This document shows, one piece after another, positions 34,005 to 47,000 of a stretch of DNA of 64,000 nucleotides. Origin of the DNA: Ectocarpus siliculosus (lineage: Eukaryota; Sar; Phaeophyceae; Ectocarpales; Ectocarpaceae); NCBI GenBank assembly GCA_000310025.1, contig FN648687.1, positions 1-64,000 of the forward strand. Reading direction: 5' to 3'. The first letter of the stretch is position 1. Each line of letters begins with the position of its first letter. Position numbers and translations under genes: made by a program. The notes beneath the pieces were generated by a model. It was not told the origin of the DNA and made no database searches. It saw only the letters and a list, made by a program, of their open reading frames with translations.

Positions 34005-34969
34005 ATGACTATGCCTGGCGACAGCCCAACGAGCGAACGCTGCGGAACCACGACCGACACGCGAGTGACGGTGCTGGGGACGAGGCTCGAGGAGCAAAGC
34101 AAGGTGCTTTCGGCTGTCATGGAAAAGCTAGGACAACTTCAGATGCCGTCTGCCAGGGCGGCGGGGGCAGAAAAGGGGGAGTCAAGCGGCGCTGGCAACG
34201 CCCCAGGGCCGGAGGAGCCGCGCCGGGCACACGGTTTGAGGTGCCACCTGGTGGAGTCGGAGGAGTAGGTCCCCTGGGCCACCCATCTGCTGGCCCCCCG
34301 CTGGGAAGCAAAACACAAGGAGTTTAGATGCAGGATATGATGGACAAGATGTCATCGCTGCTGCAGGAAAAGTCAGATAGCGGAAGCCGAGAGGGGTCAG
34401 GCGGGGCTGGAAGAAACGCCGCATCCGGCGGTGGGAGTGTCGGAATCTCGCCGCCAGGCAGCTGCATGTCAGAGGTGCACGCTGCGGCTGGCGTAAGAAC
34501 ATATGAAGCCGCTGGAAGAAGGAGTAGTAGCAGATCCGGCACGGAAGGTGAACCGGTGCGGGCGTTTGACGTCTCTGCAAATGGTGGGTTTGGTGGGTTC
34601 CAGACCATCGACTTTCTCTGTACGGTTGGCCTCTCTGGCAGAGGTGCTGCTGGGGGTAGCTTGAATGCCCCCGGCACACGGGGCGAGGTGTGCGAAGGTA
34701 GAGCCTGGAGGATTATCCTTCGGGGCCACAAACATGAACGACCTGTTCGGACAGGCCCAATGACAAGGCAGCAGAGGGGCGTCGGCGTCGGCGGTGGAGT
34801 AGCGGGCGGCACAACACACGAGCCTGTTGATCGCGGCAAAAGTGTTCGCTACGCACGAGAGAACTGGAGCATTGCATTCATCGGCGATTCTGGTGACGTG
34901 GAATTGCCACAGAGGAGGAAGGACGAGACCGCGAAATCTGCTGTGCTATTGAACCAGGGCCAACAATAA
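34005..34969 (+). CDS. unrecognised Gly/Ser-rich reading frames
   Basis: Two plus-strand frames follow each other (34,005-34,268 and 34,328-34,969). The first begins MTMPGDSPTSERC, with a helical stretch (RLEEQSKVLSAVMEKLGQLQ), and ends in a Pro/Gly-rich tail. The second has another helical start (MQDMMDKMSSLLQEKSDSGS) and then low-complexity Gly/Ser/Arg sequence with no domain. Helix followed by low complexity resembles the N-terminal part of some retroelement structural proteins, and the frames start directly beside the copia fossil but on the opposite strand. No function is assigned, and it may not be a gene. Confidence 0.3.
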
Positions 34970-35417
34970 CACGGTGTTGCCGCGGGGCGCTTCTTTCTGG
35001 TTGAGAATCGTGAGTGATATTGAATGATATTGCTTGTGACGAATGATACCGAAAGTTTCTACAGGGGTTCGCGGTTAAGTGAGGCGTTCCCATTTTCTGA
35101 TTTGGTGTTCATAGAGTGATGGTAGCTTCACTCACGATGATACGACCAATGATGATTTTCGAAAGGGGTTTCGCGGTTCAGGCGTTTCCATTCTTGAGTG
35201 TGGGTGTTTTGTTGAGCAAATGTTGTTCGTCTTTTTCGATGGAAAAATCCAGGCGTGCTTTTGCGGGTATTTCGTACGACGATGGGAATTCGGCTCCAAA
35301 AAGCAGCAACTCTATCATGGGGATTCGCGGTACAGGCGCTTCCATTTCGTGATGTCCGCGGGCGGTGAAAACTTTCACACCCTGTACAACTAAATTAGTT
35401 GGTAGTTGTTTGCCAGA

Positions 35418-35675
35418 CGACTATTCTTCCAGGAGGGTGCGCACCTAGTTGCCTGCAGACACCTACTCTTCCAGGAGGGTGCGCACCTAGTTGCCTGTAG
35501 ATGACTATTCTTCCAGGAGTGTGCACACCTAGTTGCCTGTACATGACTACTCTTCCAGGAGCGCGCGTACCTACAGTAGTTCCCTGTACATGACTACTCT
35601 TCAAGTAGCGTGCGCACCAAGTTGCCTGTACACGACTACTCTTCCAGAAGCGCGCGCACCTAGGTGCTTACGAAC
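35418..35675 (+). repeat. 42-bp tandem repeat, first array
   Basis: About six units occur, each with TTGCCTG(C/T)A, GACTACTCTTCCAGGAG and TGCGCACCTAG. The array ends in a GTGCTTACGAACAACTAGCC segment that also closes the second array at 36,350. Confidence 0.85.
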
Positions 35676-36129
35676 AACTAGCCGGTAGTTGTCTGGCAAA
35701 CAACAAACTTAGCTGGCTTATTAGTTAAAATCTGCCCTGGAGTTACAATGAGAACGCATTAACATGTGAGGTCGTTTCTGCGCGGAAAAGGGGGGCAGGC
35801 GAGGAAGATCAGGCCAACCTTATTAACCTGTGTCGGTCTATTCCTGCCCGTCCGTGTGTATCGGTCACTGCGAGTGCATGGGGTGCGGTAGTGCCCCGCT
35901 GTGCCGGCAGCAACAAATTGTTCTACATTGACACCCTGGGGTAGTCAGCCTGTCCGTGTGTGTGTGCGTGACGTATGTGGTAGCGCGGTAGTCCACCTGT
36001 GGCGGCAACTATGGTTCTATTTTGACATCTGCCCGTTTCTGTCTGTGTTTGGGTGTTTGTGTGTGCGATTCTTCTGTGGTTGACAATTACCCAGGCAACA
36101 AACAACATGTTCTGTATTGACAACTGCCC

Positions 36130-36362
36130 GGGCATCTACTTGCCTGCAGACACCTACTCTTCCAGGAGGGTGCGCACCTAGTTGCCTGCAGACACCTCCT
36201 CTTCCAGCAGGGTGCGCACCTACTGTAGTTGCCTGCAGATGACTACTCTTAAAGGAGCGTGCGCACCTAGTTGGCTGTAGATGACTACTCTTTCAGGAGC
36301 GTGCGCACCTAGTTGCCTCCAGATGACTACTCTTCCAGAAGCGCGCGCAACTAGGTGCTTAC
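36130..36362 (+). repeat. 42-bp tandem repeat, second array
   Basis: About five units of the same 42-bp repeat are present in the same orientation as at 35,418-35,675. They are followed by the same closing segment and the GGTAGTTGTCTGGCAAACAA motif. Confidence 0.85.
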
Positions 36363-36430
36363 GAACAACTAGCCGGTAGTTGTCTGGCAAACAACTAACT
36401 TAGTTAGTTAGATACAGTTGTACAGGGTGT

Positions 36431-38000
36431 TTTAACTTTGTCTGGGGCAGAACAAATAAGGGTACGCGGGACCAGGCGTATCAAAGGAGGGGATGCAGCG
36501 TAGGCGCTCCCCGCAACCGATGAAAATTCACGCACGTAGACTAAACCGGTACAGCGTTAGTCCAAGGGTCCAAATACCATAACAGAGCCCAGTACCGCGA
36601 TGGTGGTGTGATCCCAACTGTTTGGCTGCACAAGCACATCAACAAGGAGATGTTTGCATTGTATCAGTTGTCGCGACTCTTTCCGTGTGCGTTTTCCGAC
36701 TGACTTGCAGCGGGCTCATGGGTTCATCGACGTCGCGTTTGTTGGAGCTACAGATCGAGTACCCAGTGGCTGCTAATGTCGTCGCTGATGGTATCTCTCT
36801 GCCCTGGCGCGAAAGCATCGTTGGCCTAAACCCCGAGGGTTTTCCGTGTGTCGGCTGTGGAGGAGAGGCACAGGACCCGGTATACCAAAAGTCGCAGACA
36901 CCGACGCAGGGAAAATTGTGCTGGCGTCAACATGACGTGGAAATCGGGAGGGCAGGATCTTGTTGTAGGTGACAATTCCGTTGTTGCTGCCGGTAGGTGT
37001 GGACCCATCTACCAGATGTATCACCTTGTGTGTGTGAGGTGGAAATGGTGGAGGGAGGACACTGCTGTAGCTGACACTTCCATTGATGCTGCGAGTGTGG
37101 ACCTTTGTACCAAAGGATTCACCCTATTGAGGGATTAGTAAGAGCAAGGCGTCTCCACAATCTATATCAGTGCTTGTCTTGTAGTAGGGGAGAGGCCCCA
37201 TTTCAAGAATTTCTGTATTTATCTTGAAGGAGGAATAAAAGCCTTCGCAATCATACGTTCTCGATGCAGTAGATTGTCAGTCGTGTTTTCCGCGAGAGTT
37301 GAATGTAAGAAGTATTGTGTGTGGTGTGGCGTAAAACTCGCTTCGAAGAGGGAGGGAGGTTATCGCACGACATGATGGCCCGTAGTTTTCTTCGAGTAAG
37401 GGAAAGCAGCCTATCGACGCGTGCTGTATGGTGGTTGAGAATTGGAGTCGAAGAGTTGTTAGTAAGCAGGCTGAGAATTGATTTGCCGCGAGTCGGAGTA
37501 AGAGTTGTATGCAAGTAGGCTTATCATGCGTGATGTTTTTGGCAATACGATGATAGCATCATACGCCACCCACCCCGGGGGAGCCGTGATCCGGGGGCGC
37601 CGTGATGCGCCGGAACCAAGGGGTAGGGAGGAAATTAGGTTCTCGGGATCATCGATAGTTGTTCGTCGAGCGGGGAGGGCAGTAGGAGTAAAATTGCAAC
37701 AGGCGTTTGTTTGGAATTTGTTGCAGTAAACCGATGGGAGTGGCTGCAGACTTGTAAGGCTTCATTGGGTACTAGGTGATGATATTGAAACGAGGTATGT
37801 AAGTTACCCGGATCGATGACGTTGTCGGCGTTCTCCTGTTTGCGTAATTATCTTGCCTTTTGGAGTAGCGTTCTTGGGAGGGAGGGGTTTTGACCCGGTG
37901 GACGGGTTTTCCCTTAGGGTTTTATTGATTTTTTGTTTTTGCCGAAAAACCTGACTTGAGGCGGCCGAAGCACGCATCCCAGAGAAGTGGTTAGATACTT
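36431..38000. other. no recognisable gene; one 102-bp tandem duplication
   Basis: At 36,934 and 37,036 two diverged copies of a stretch with GTGGAAAT, GTAG(G/C)TGACA(A/C)TTCC and GTGTGGACC follow each other. Short frames nearby (36,622-36,972; 37,505-37,729) show no domain. An AATAAA signal lies near 37,235. Confidence 0.4.
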
Positions 38001-38004
38001 TTGC

Positions 38005-41000
38005 GAATGGAAGTGGTTGTGACTTGCATGGAAGCTGTGAAGAGGGTCATTTTCGCATTGGTGTTGGGTGAAACGCCATCCATGGAAGCGAGGGAACGCT
38101 TCGGCTCATTCTACCCAAGTCATCGAAGTATAGGGTGAATTGCATGGAAGCTGTCAAGAGGGTCATTTGTACAATGGTGTAGGGTAAAACGCAATCCGTT
38201 GGAGTGAGGGGTGCGCTTCGGTTTATCCGACTGAAGTCATGGAAGAGCAGGCGACTTCCATGGAAGCTGTCAAGAGGATCATTTGTACAATAGTGTTGTG
38301 TGAAACGCCATTCTTCAAAGTGATGGGGGCGCCTGGGCTCATTCTACCGAAATCATGGGAGTGGAGGTGACTTTCATGGAAGCTGTCAAGAGTATCATGT
38401 GTACAGGAGCGTGGAGTGGAACGCCATCCGTGGAAGTGAGGGGGGCGCTTGGGCTAATATCTACCGAAGTCATGGAAGTGGTTGTGACTTACATGGAAGC
38501 TGTCAAGAGGGTCATTTTTACAGCAGTGTGGTGTGAAACGCCATCCTAGGAAGTAAGGGGGGCGCTTGGGCTAATATCTACCGAAGTCATGGAAGTGGTT
38601 GTGACTTACATGGAAGCTGTCAAGAGGGTCATTTTTACAATGGTGTAGGGTGAAACGCCATCCGTGGGAGTGAGGGGTGCGCTTGGGCTCATTCTACGCA
38701 AGTCATCGAAGTGGTTGTGACATGCATGGAAACTGCCAAGAGGGTCATTTTTGCATTGGTGTTGGGTGAAACGCCGACTCATGCAACGGTAGGGGTGCAC
38801 GAATCCCTTCTGAGTTTCAAACGTTAGAAGCTCCATATGTCAGCCTGGAATGGACATTGACACAATATGAAAATATTGCGTGATAGGTAATCCGAAGGGC
38901 TAGATGAAACACGATTGAAATTTGAAATCGGAGTTGATATTCGACAATCGCTGGTTGGTTACTCATCTGAATAACAGAAGGTTCTGGGCCATAATGTGCT
39001 ATCCCTATCGTTGCATGACTCCGCCATCCTAGGAAACGAGGGGGGCGCTTTGGCTCATTCTACCCAAGTCATCATAGAATAAGGTGACTTGCATGGAAGC
39101 TGTCAAGAAGATCATTTTTACAATGATGTAGGGTGAAACGCCAACCGTGGGAGTGAGGGGTGCGCTTGGGTTTATCCGACTGAAGTCATCGAAGAGCAGG
39201 TGACTTCCATGGAAGCTGTCAAGAGGATCATTTTTTCAGGAGTGTGGTGTGAAACTCCGTCCGTGGAAGTGAGGGGGGCGCCTGGGCTCATTCTACCGAA
39301 GTCATGGAAGTGGAGGTGACTTCCATGGAAGCTGGCAAGAGGATCACTTGTACAGCAGTGTGGGTTGAATGGCCGTCCGTGGAAGTTTAGGGGGCGCTTG
39401 GGCACATTCTACCAGAGTCATGGGAGTGGAGGTGACTGCCATGGAAGCCGTCAATGGGATTATGTGTAAAGAAGTGTGAATTGACACGCCGTCCGTGAAA
39501 GTGAGGGGGGCGCTTGGGCTCATTCTACCGAAGTCGTGGAAGTGGCGGTGACTTCCATGGAAGTTGTCAAGAGGGCCACTTGTACAGCAGTGTAGGGTGA
39601 AAGGCCATCCGTCAAAGTGAGGATGGCGCTTGGGCTCATTCTACCATATTCACAGAAGTGGAGGTGACTTGCATGGAAGCCATCAAGGGGATCACGTGTA
39701 CAGGAGAGTGGTGTAAAACGCCGTCCGTGAAAGTGAGGGGGGCGCTTTGGCTCATTCTACCCAAGTCATAAAAGTGGAGGTGGCTTGCATGGAAGCTGTC
39801 AAGGAGATTATATGTACGGAAGTGTGGTATGAAATCCGTCCGTGGAAGTGAGGGGAGCGCTTGGGCTCATTCTACCGAAATCAAGAAAGTGGAGGAGACT
39901 TTCATGCAAGCTGTCAAGAGAATCATTTATACAGTAATGTGGTGTGAAGCGCTGTCCGTGGAAGTGAGGGGGGCGCCTGGGCTCACTCCACCGAAGTCAT
40001 GGAATGGGGTGACTTTCATGAAACCTGTCAAGAGGATCATTTGTGGAATGGTGTGGTGGAAACCGCCGTCCGTGAAAGTAAGGAGGGCGCTCGGACTCAT
40101 TATACCGAAGTCATAAAAGTGGGGGTGGCTTGCATGGAAGCTGTCAAGGGGAGTATATGTATTGGAGTGTGGTATGAAATCCGTCCGTGGCAGTGAGGGG
40201 AGCGCTTGGGCTCATTCTATCGAAGTCAAGAAAGTGAAGGTGACTTTCATGCAAGCTGTCAAGAGGATCATTTGTACAATAATGTGGTGTGAAACGCCGT
40301 CCGTGGAAATTAGGTGGACACTTGGGCTCATTCTACCGAAGTCATGGAGATGGAGGTGACTCCCATGGAAGCAGTCACGAGGATCATTGGTACAGGAGTG
40401 AGGTATAAAATCCGTCCGTGGAAGCGAGGTGGGGACCTGGGCTCAGTTTACCGAAGTCAAGGAAGTGGAGGTGACTTCCATGGAAGCTGTCACGAGGATC
40501 ATTTGTACAATAGTGTTGTGTGAAACGCCATTCTTCAAAGTGACGGGGGCGCTTGGGCTCGTTCTACCAAATTCACAGAAGTGGAGGTGACTTTCATGGA
40601 AGCTGTCAAGAGTATCATGTGTACGGGAGCGTGGCGTGGAACGCCATCCGTGGAAGTATGGGGTGCGCTTGGGCTCTTTTGACCGAAGTCATGGAAGTGG
40701 TGGTGACTTCCATGGAAGCTGTCAAGGGGGTCATTTTTACAGCGGTGTGGTGTGAAGCGCCGTCCGTGGAAGTGAGGGGGGCGCCTGGGCCACATTACAC
40801 CGAAGTCATGGAAGTGGAGGTGACTTCCATGGAAGCTGCCAAGAGGATCACTTGTACAGGAGTGTGGGTTGAAAAGCCGTCCGTGGAAGTTTAGGGGGCG
40901 CTTGGGCTCATTCTACCGAAGTCGTGGAAGTGGAGGAGACTTTCATGCAAGCTGTCAAGAGAATCATTTATACAGTAATGTGGTGTGAAGCGCTGTCCGT

Positions 41001-44000
41001 GGAAGTGAGGGGGGCGCCTGGGCTCACTCCACCGAAGTCATGGAATGGGGTGACTTTCATGAAACCTGTCAAGAGGATCATTTGTGGAATGGTGTGGTGG
41101 AAACCGCCGTCCGTGAAAGGGAGGAGGGCGCTTGGACTCATTTTATCGAAGTCATAAAAGTGGGGGTGGCTTGCATGGAAGCTGTCAAGGGGAGTATATG
41201 TATTGGAGTGTGGTATGAAATCCGTCCGTGGCAGTGAGGGGAGCGCTTGGGCTCATTCTATCGAAGTCAAGAAAGTGAAGGTGACTTTCATGCAAGCTGT
41301 CAAGAGGATCATTTGTACAATAATGTGGTGTAAAACGCCGTCCGTGGAAATGAGGTGGACACTTGGGCTCATTCTACCGAAGTCATGGAGATGGAGGTGA
41401 CTCCCACGGAAGCAGTCACGAGGATCATTGGTACAGGAGTGAGGTATAAAATCCGTCCGTGGAAGCGAGGTGGGGACCTGGGCTCAGTTTGCCGAAGTCA
41501 AGGAGGTGGAGGTGACTTCCATGGAAGCTGTCACGAGGATCATTTGTACAATAGTGTTGTGTGAAACGCCATTCTTCAAAGTGACGGGGGCGCTTGGGCT
41601 CGTTCTACCAAATTCACAGAAGTGGAGGTGACTTTCATGGAAGCTGTCAAGAGTATCATGTGTACGGGAGCGTGGAGTGGAACGCCATCCGTGAAGGTAT
41701 GGCGTGCGCTTGGGCTCTTTTGACCTAGGTCATGGAACTGGTGGTGACTTCCATGGAAGCTGTCAAGGGGGTCATTTTTACAGCGGTGTGGTGTGAAACG
41801 CCGTCCGTGGAAGTGAGGGGGGCGCCTGGGCTCATTCTACCGAAGTCATGGGAGTGGAGGTGACTTCCATGGAAGCTGCCAAGAGGATCAGTTGTACAGG
41901 AGTGTGGGTTGAAAAGTCCGTGGAAGTTTAGGGGGCGCTTGGGCACATTCTACCAGAGTCATGGGAGTGGAGGTGACTCCCATGGAAGCCGTCAATGGGA
42001 TTATGTGTAAAGAAGTGTGAACTGACACGCCGTCCGTGAAAGTGAGGGGCGCTTGGGCTCATTCTACCGAAGTCGTGGAAGTGGAAGTGCCTTCCATGGA
42101 ACCTGTCAAGGGGATTATACGTAGGGGAGCGTGGTTAAAGACGCCGTCCGTTGAAGTGAGCGAAGGGCTTCGACTCATTTAACCGAAGTGATGGAAGTGG
42201 AGGTGACTTCCATGGAAGCTGTCAAGAGGAATATTTGTGCAATTGTTTGGTGGAAATCCCCGTCCGTAGAAGTGAGGGGGGCGCTTGGGCTAATATCTAC
42301 CGAAGTCATGGAAGTAGAGGTGACTTCCATGGAAGCTGTCAAGAAGATCATGTGTACAATGATGTAGGGTGAAACGCCATCCGTGGAAGTTTAGGGGGCG
42401 CTTGGGCTCATTCCACCGAAGTCATGAAAGTAGAAGTGACTTCCATGGAAGCTGTCAAGAGGATCATTTGTACAGTAGGGTGGTTTGAATCGCCGGCCAT
42501 GGAAGTGAGGCGGGCGCTTGGGCTCACTCCACCGAAGTCTTGAAAGTGGCGGTGAGCTTCATGGAAGCTGTCAAGAGGATCATTTGTACAATAATGTGGT
42601 GTGAAACGCTGTCCTTGGGAGTGACGGGGGCCCTTGGGCTCATTCTACCGAAGTCATGGAAGTGGAGGTGACTTCCACGGAACTAGTCAAGAGGATCACT
42701 TGTACAGTAATGCGGTGTGACGCGCCGTCAGTGGAAGCGAGGGGAGCGCGTGGGCTCACATCACCGAAGTCATGGCAGTGGAGGTGACGTCCATGGAAGC
42801 TGTCAAGAGGATCATTTGTGCAATTGTGTGGTGGAAATCCTCGTCCGTAGAAGTGAGGGGGGCGCTTGGGCTCACTCCACCAAAACCATGGAAGTCAAGG
42901 TGACTTCCATGGAAGCTGTCAAGGGGATTATACGTAAGGGAGCGTGGTTTAAAACGCCGTCGGTTGAAGTGAGCGAAGGGCTTCGACTAATTCTACCGAA
43001 GTCCTGGAAGTGGAGGTGACTTCCATGGAAGCTGTCAAGAGGATCATTTTTTGAATGATGTAGGGTGAAACGCCATCCGTGGAAGTTTTGGGGGCGCTTG
43101 GGCTCATTCCTCCGAAGTCATGAAAGTAGAAGCATGGAAGCTGCCAAGAGGATCATTGGTACAGTAGGGTGGTTTGAATCGCCGGCCATGGAAGTGAGGC
43201 GGGCGCTTGGGCTCACTCCACCGAAGTCTTGAAAGTGGCGGTGAGCTTCTTGGAAGCTGTCTAGAGGATCATTTGTACAATAATGTGGTGTGAAACGCTG
43301 TCCTTGGGAGTGACGGGGGCCCTTGGGCTCATTCTACCGAAGTCATGGAAGTGGAGGTGACTTCCACGGAACTAGTCAAGAGCATCACTTGTACAGTAGT
43401 GTGGTGTGACGCGCCGTCAGTGGAAGCGAGGGGGGCGCTTGGGCTCACTTCACCGAAGTCATGGCAGTGGAGGTGACTTCCATGGAAGCTGTCAAGAGGA
43501 TCATTTGTGCAATTGTGTGGTGGAAATTCCCGTCCGCAGAAGTGAGGGGGGCGCTTGGGCTCACTCCACCAAAGTCATGGAAGTAGAGGTGACTTCCATG
43601 GAAGCTGTCAAGAAAGTCATGTGTACAATGGTGTAGGGTGAAACGCCATCCGTACACGTGGGGGGGGACGCTTGGGCTCACTCCACCGAAGTCATGAAAG
43701 TGGAGGTGTCGTGCATGGAAGCTGTCAAGGGGAATATATGTAAGGGAGCGTGGTATAAAACGCAGTCCGTTGAAGTAAGGGAGGCGCTTCGAATCATTTA
43801 ACCGAAGTCATGGAAGTGGAGGTGACTTCCATGGAAGCTGTCAAGAGGATCGTTTGTACAATGATGTAGGGTGAAACGCCATCCGTGGAAGTTTAGGGGG
43901 CGCTCGGGCTCATTCCACCGAAGTCATGGGAGTGGAAGTGACTTCCATGGAAGCTGTCAAGGGGATTATACGTAGGGGAGCGTGGTATAAAACGCCGTCC

Positions 44001-47000
44001 GTTGAAGTGAGCGAAGGGCTTCGACTCATTTAACCGAAGTCATGGAAGTAGAGGTGACTTCCATGGAGGCTGTCAAGAAGGTCATGTGTACAATGGTGTA
44101 GGGTGAAGCGCCATCTCGTACACGTGGGGGGGGACGCTTGGGCTCACTCCACCGAAGTCATGAAAGTGGAGGTGTCTTGCATGGAAGCTGTCAAGGGGAA
44201 TATATGTAAGGGAGCGTGGTATAAAACGCAGTCCGTTGAAGTAATGGAGGCGCTTCGACTCATTTTACCGGAGTCATGGAAGTGGAGGTGACTTCCATGG
44301 AAGCTGTCAAGAGGATCATTTGTACAACGATGTAGAGTGAAACGCCATCCGTGGAAGTTTAGGGGGCGCTTGGGCTCATTCCACCGAAGTCATGGGAGTG
44401 GAAGTGACTTCCATGGAAGCTGTCAAGGGCATTGTACGTAGGGGAGCGTGGTTTATAAGGCCGTCCGTTGAAGTGAGCGAAAGGCTTCGACTCATTTAAC
44501 CGAAGTCATGGAAGTGGAGGTGACTTCCATGGAAGCTGTCAAGAGGATTATTTGTGCAATTGTTTGGTGGAAATCCCCGTCCGTAGAAGTGAGGGGGGCG
44601 CTTGGGCTCACTCCACCAAAACCATGGAAGTAGAGGTGACTTCCATGGAAGCTGTCAAGGGGGTTATACGTAAGGGAGCGTGGTTTAAAACGCCGTACGT
44701 TGAAGTGAGCGAAGGGCTTCGACTCATTTAACCGAAGTGATGGAAGTGGAGGTGACTTCCATGGAAGCTGTCAAGAGGATCATTTGTGCAATTGTTTGGT
44801 GGAAATCCCCGTCCGTAGAAGTGAGGGGAGCGCTTGGGCTCACTCCACCAAAGTCATGGAAGTAGAGGTGTCTTGCATGGAAGCTGTCAAGAAGGTCATG
44901 TGTACAATGGTGTAGTGTGTAAACGCCATCCGTACACGTGGGGGGGGACGCTTGGGCTCACTCCACCGAAGTCATGAAAGTGGAGGTGTCTTGCATGGAA
45001 GCTGTCAAGGGGAATATATGTAAGGGAGCGTGGTATAAAACGCAGTCCGTTGAAGTAAGGGAGGCGCTTCGACTCATTTTACCGAAGTCATGGAAGTGGA
45101 GGTGACTTCCATGGAAGCTGTCAAGAGGATCATTTGTACAACGATGTAGAGTGAAACGCCATCCGTGGAAGTTTAGGGGGCGCTTGGGCTCATTCCACCG
45201 AAGTCATGGGAGTGGAAGTGACTGCCATGGAAGCTGTCAAGGGCATTGTACGTAGGAGGAGGTGGTGGGAAACCCCATGGGTACAAGGGGGGGGGGGCGC
45301 TTGGGCTCACTCCACCGAAGTCATGAAAGTGGAGTTGTCTTGCATGGAAGCTGTCAAGAAGGTCATGTGTACAATGGTGTAGGGTGAAACGCCATCGGTA
45401 CACGTGGGGGGGGGCGCTTGGGCTCACTCCACCGAAGTCATGAAAGTGGAGTTGTCTTGCATGGAAGCTGTCAAGGTGATTATATGTAAGGGACCGTGGT
45501 ATAAAACGCAGTCCGTTGAAGTAAGGGAGGCGCTTCGACTCATTTTGCCGAAGTCATGGAAGTGGAGGTGACTTGCATGGAAGCTGTCAAGAGGATCGTG
45601 AGTACAATGATGTAGGGTGAAACGCCATCCGTGGAAGTTTAGGGGGCGCTTGGGCTCATTCCACCGAAGTCATGAAAGTAGAGGTAACTTCCATGGAAGC
45701 TGTCAAAAGGATCACTTGTACAGTAGGGTGGTTTCAAACGCCGTCCATGGAAGTGAGGCGGGCGCTTGGGTTCACTCCACCCAAGTCTTGGAAGTGACGG
45801 TGACCTTCATGGAAGCTGTCAAGGGGATTATATGTAAGGGAGCGTGGTATAAAACGCAGTCCGTTGAAGTAAGGAAGGCGCTTCGACTCATATAACCGAA
45901 GTCATGGAAGTGGAGGTGACTTCCATGGAAGCTGTCAAGCGGATCATTTGTACAATGATGTAGGGTGAAACGCCATCCGTGGAAGTTTTGGGGGCGCTTG
46001 GGCTCATTCCACCGAAGTCATGAAAGTAGAAGTGACTTCCATGGAAGCTGTCAAGAGGATCATTTGTACAGTAGGGTGGTTTGAATCGCCGGCCATGGAA
46101 GTGAGGCGGGCGCTTGGGCTCACTCCACCGAAGTCTTGAAAGTGGCGGTGAGCTTCATGGAAGCTGTCAAGAGGATCATTTGTACAATAATGTGGTGTGA
46201 AGCGCTGTCCTTGGGAGTGACGGGGGCCCTTGGGCTCATTCTACCGAAGTCATGGAAGTGGAGGTGACTTCCACGGAACTAGTCAAGAGGATCACTTGTA
46301 CAGTAGTGTGGTGTGACGCGCCGTCAGTGGAAGCGAGGGGGGCGCTTGGGCTCACTTCACCGAAGTTATGGCAGTGGAGGTGACTTCCATGGAAGCCGTC
46401 AAGAGGATCATTTGTGCAATTGTGTGGTGGAAATCCCCGTCCGTAGAAGTGAGGGGGGCGCATGGGCTCACTCCACCAAAACCATGGAAGTCACGGTGAC
46501 TTCCACGGAAGCTGTCAAGGGGGTTATACGTAAGGGAGCGTGGTTTAAAACGCCGTCCGTTGAAGTGAGCGACGGGCTTCGACTCATTTTACCGAAGTCC
46601 TGGAAGTGGAGGTGACTTCCATGGAAGCTGTCAACAGGATAATTTGTGCAATTGTGTTGTGGAAATCCCCGTCCGTAGAAGTGAGGGGGGCGCTTGGGCT
46701 CACTCCACCAAAGTCATGGAAGTAGAGGTGATTTCCATGGAAGCTGTCAAAAGGATCACTTGTACAGTAGGGTGGTTTGAAACGCTGTCCATGGAAGTGA
46801 GGCGGGCGCTTGGGTTCACTCCACGTCATGAAAGTATAGGTAACTTCCATGGAAGCTGTCAAAAGGATCACTTGTACAGTAGGGTGGTTTGAATCGCCGG
46901 CCATGGAAGTGAGACGGGCGCTTGGGCTCACTCCACCGAAGTCTTGAAAGTGGCGGTGAGCTTCTTGGAAGCTGTCAAGATGATCATTTGTACAGGAGTG

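Larger units (their letters stand above)
35377..36430. mobile_element. 1,054-bp inverted-repeat element with internal tandem arrays
   Basis: The left end ACACCCTGTACAACT (35,377-35,391) is perfectly complementary to the right end (36,416-36,430). Just inside, TTGTTTGCCAGAC (about 35,406) and its complement (about 36,380) extend the inverted repeat in broken form. The element carries two arrays of a 42-bp repeat and about 400 bp of unique sequence, and no transposase. AACTTT is present close to both ends but not flush with them, so a target duplication is not proven. It is a non-autonomous DNA element. Confidence 0.75.

Noticed and set aside
35370-36440. AACTTT beside both ends of the inverted-repeat element as a target duplication
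   Set aside because: The two hexamers are not flush with the termini (offset by one and by three or so bases), so a duplication is not supported.
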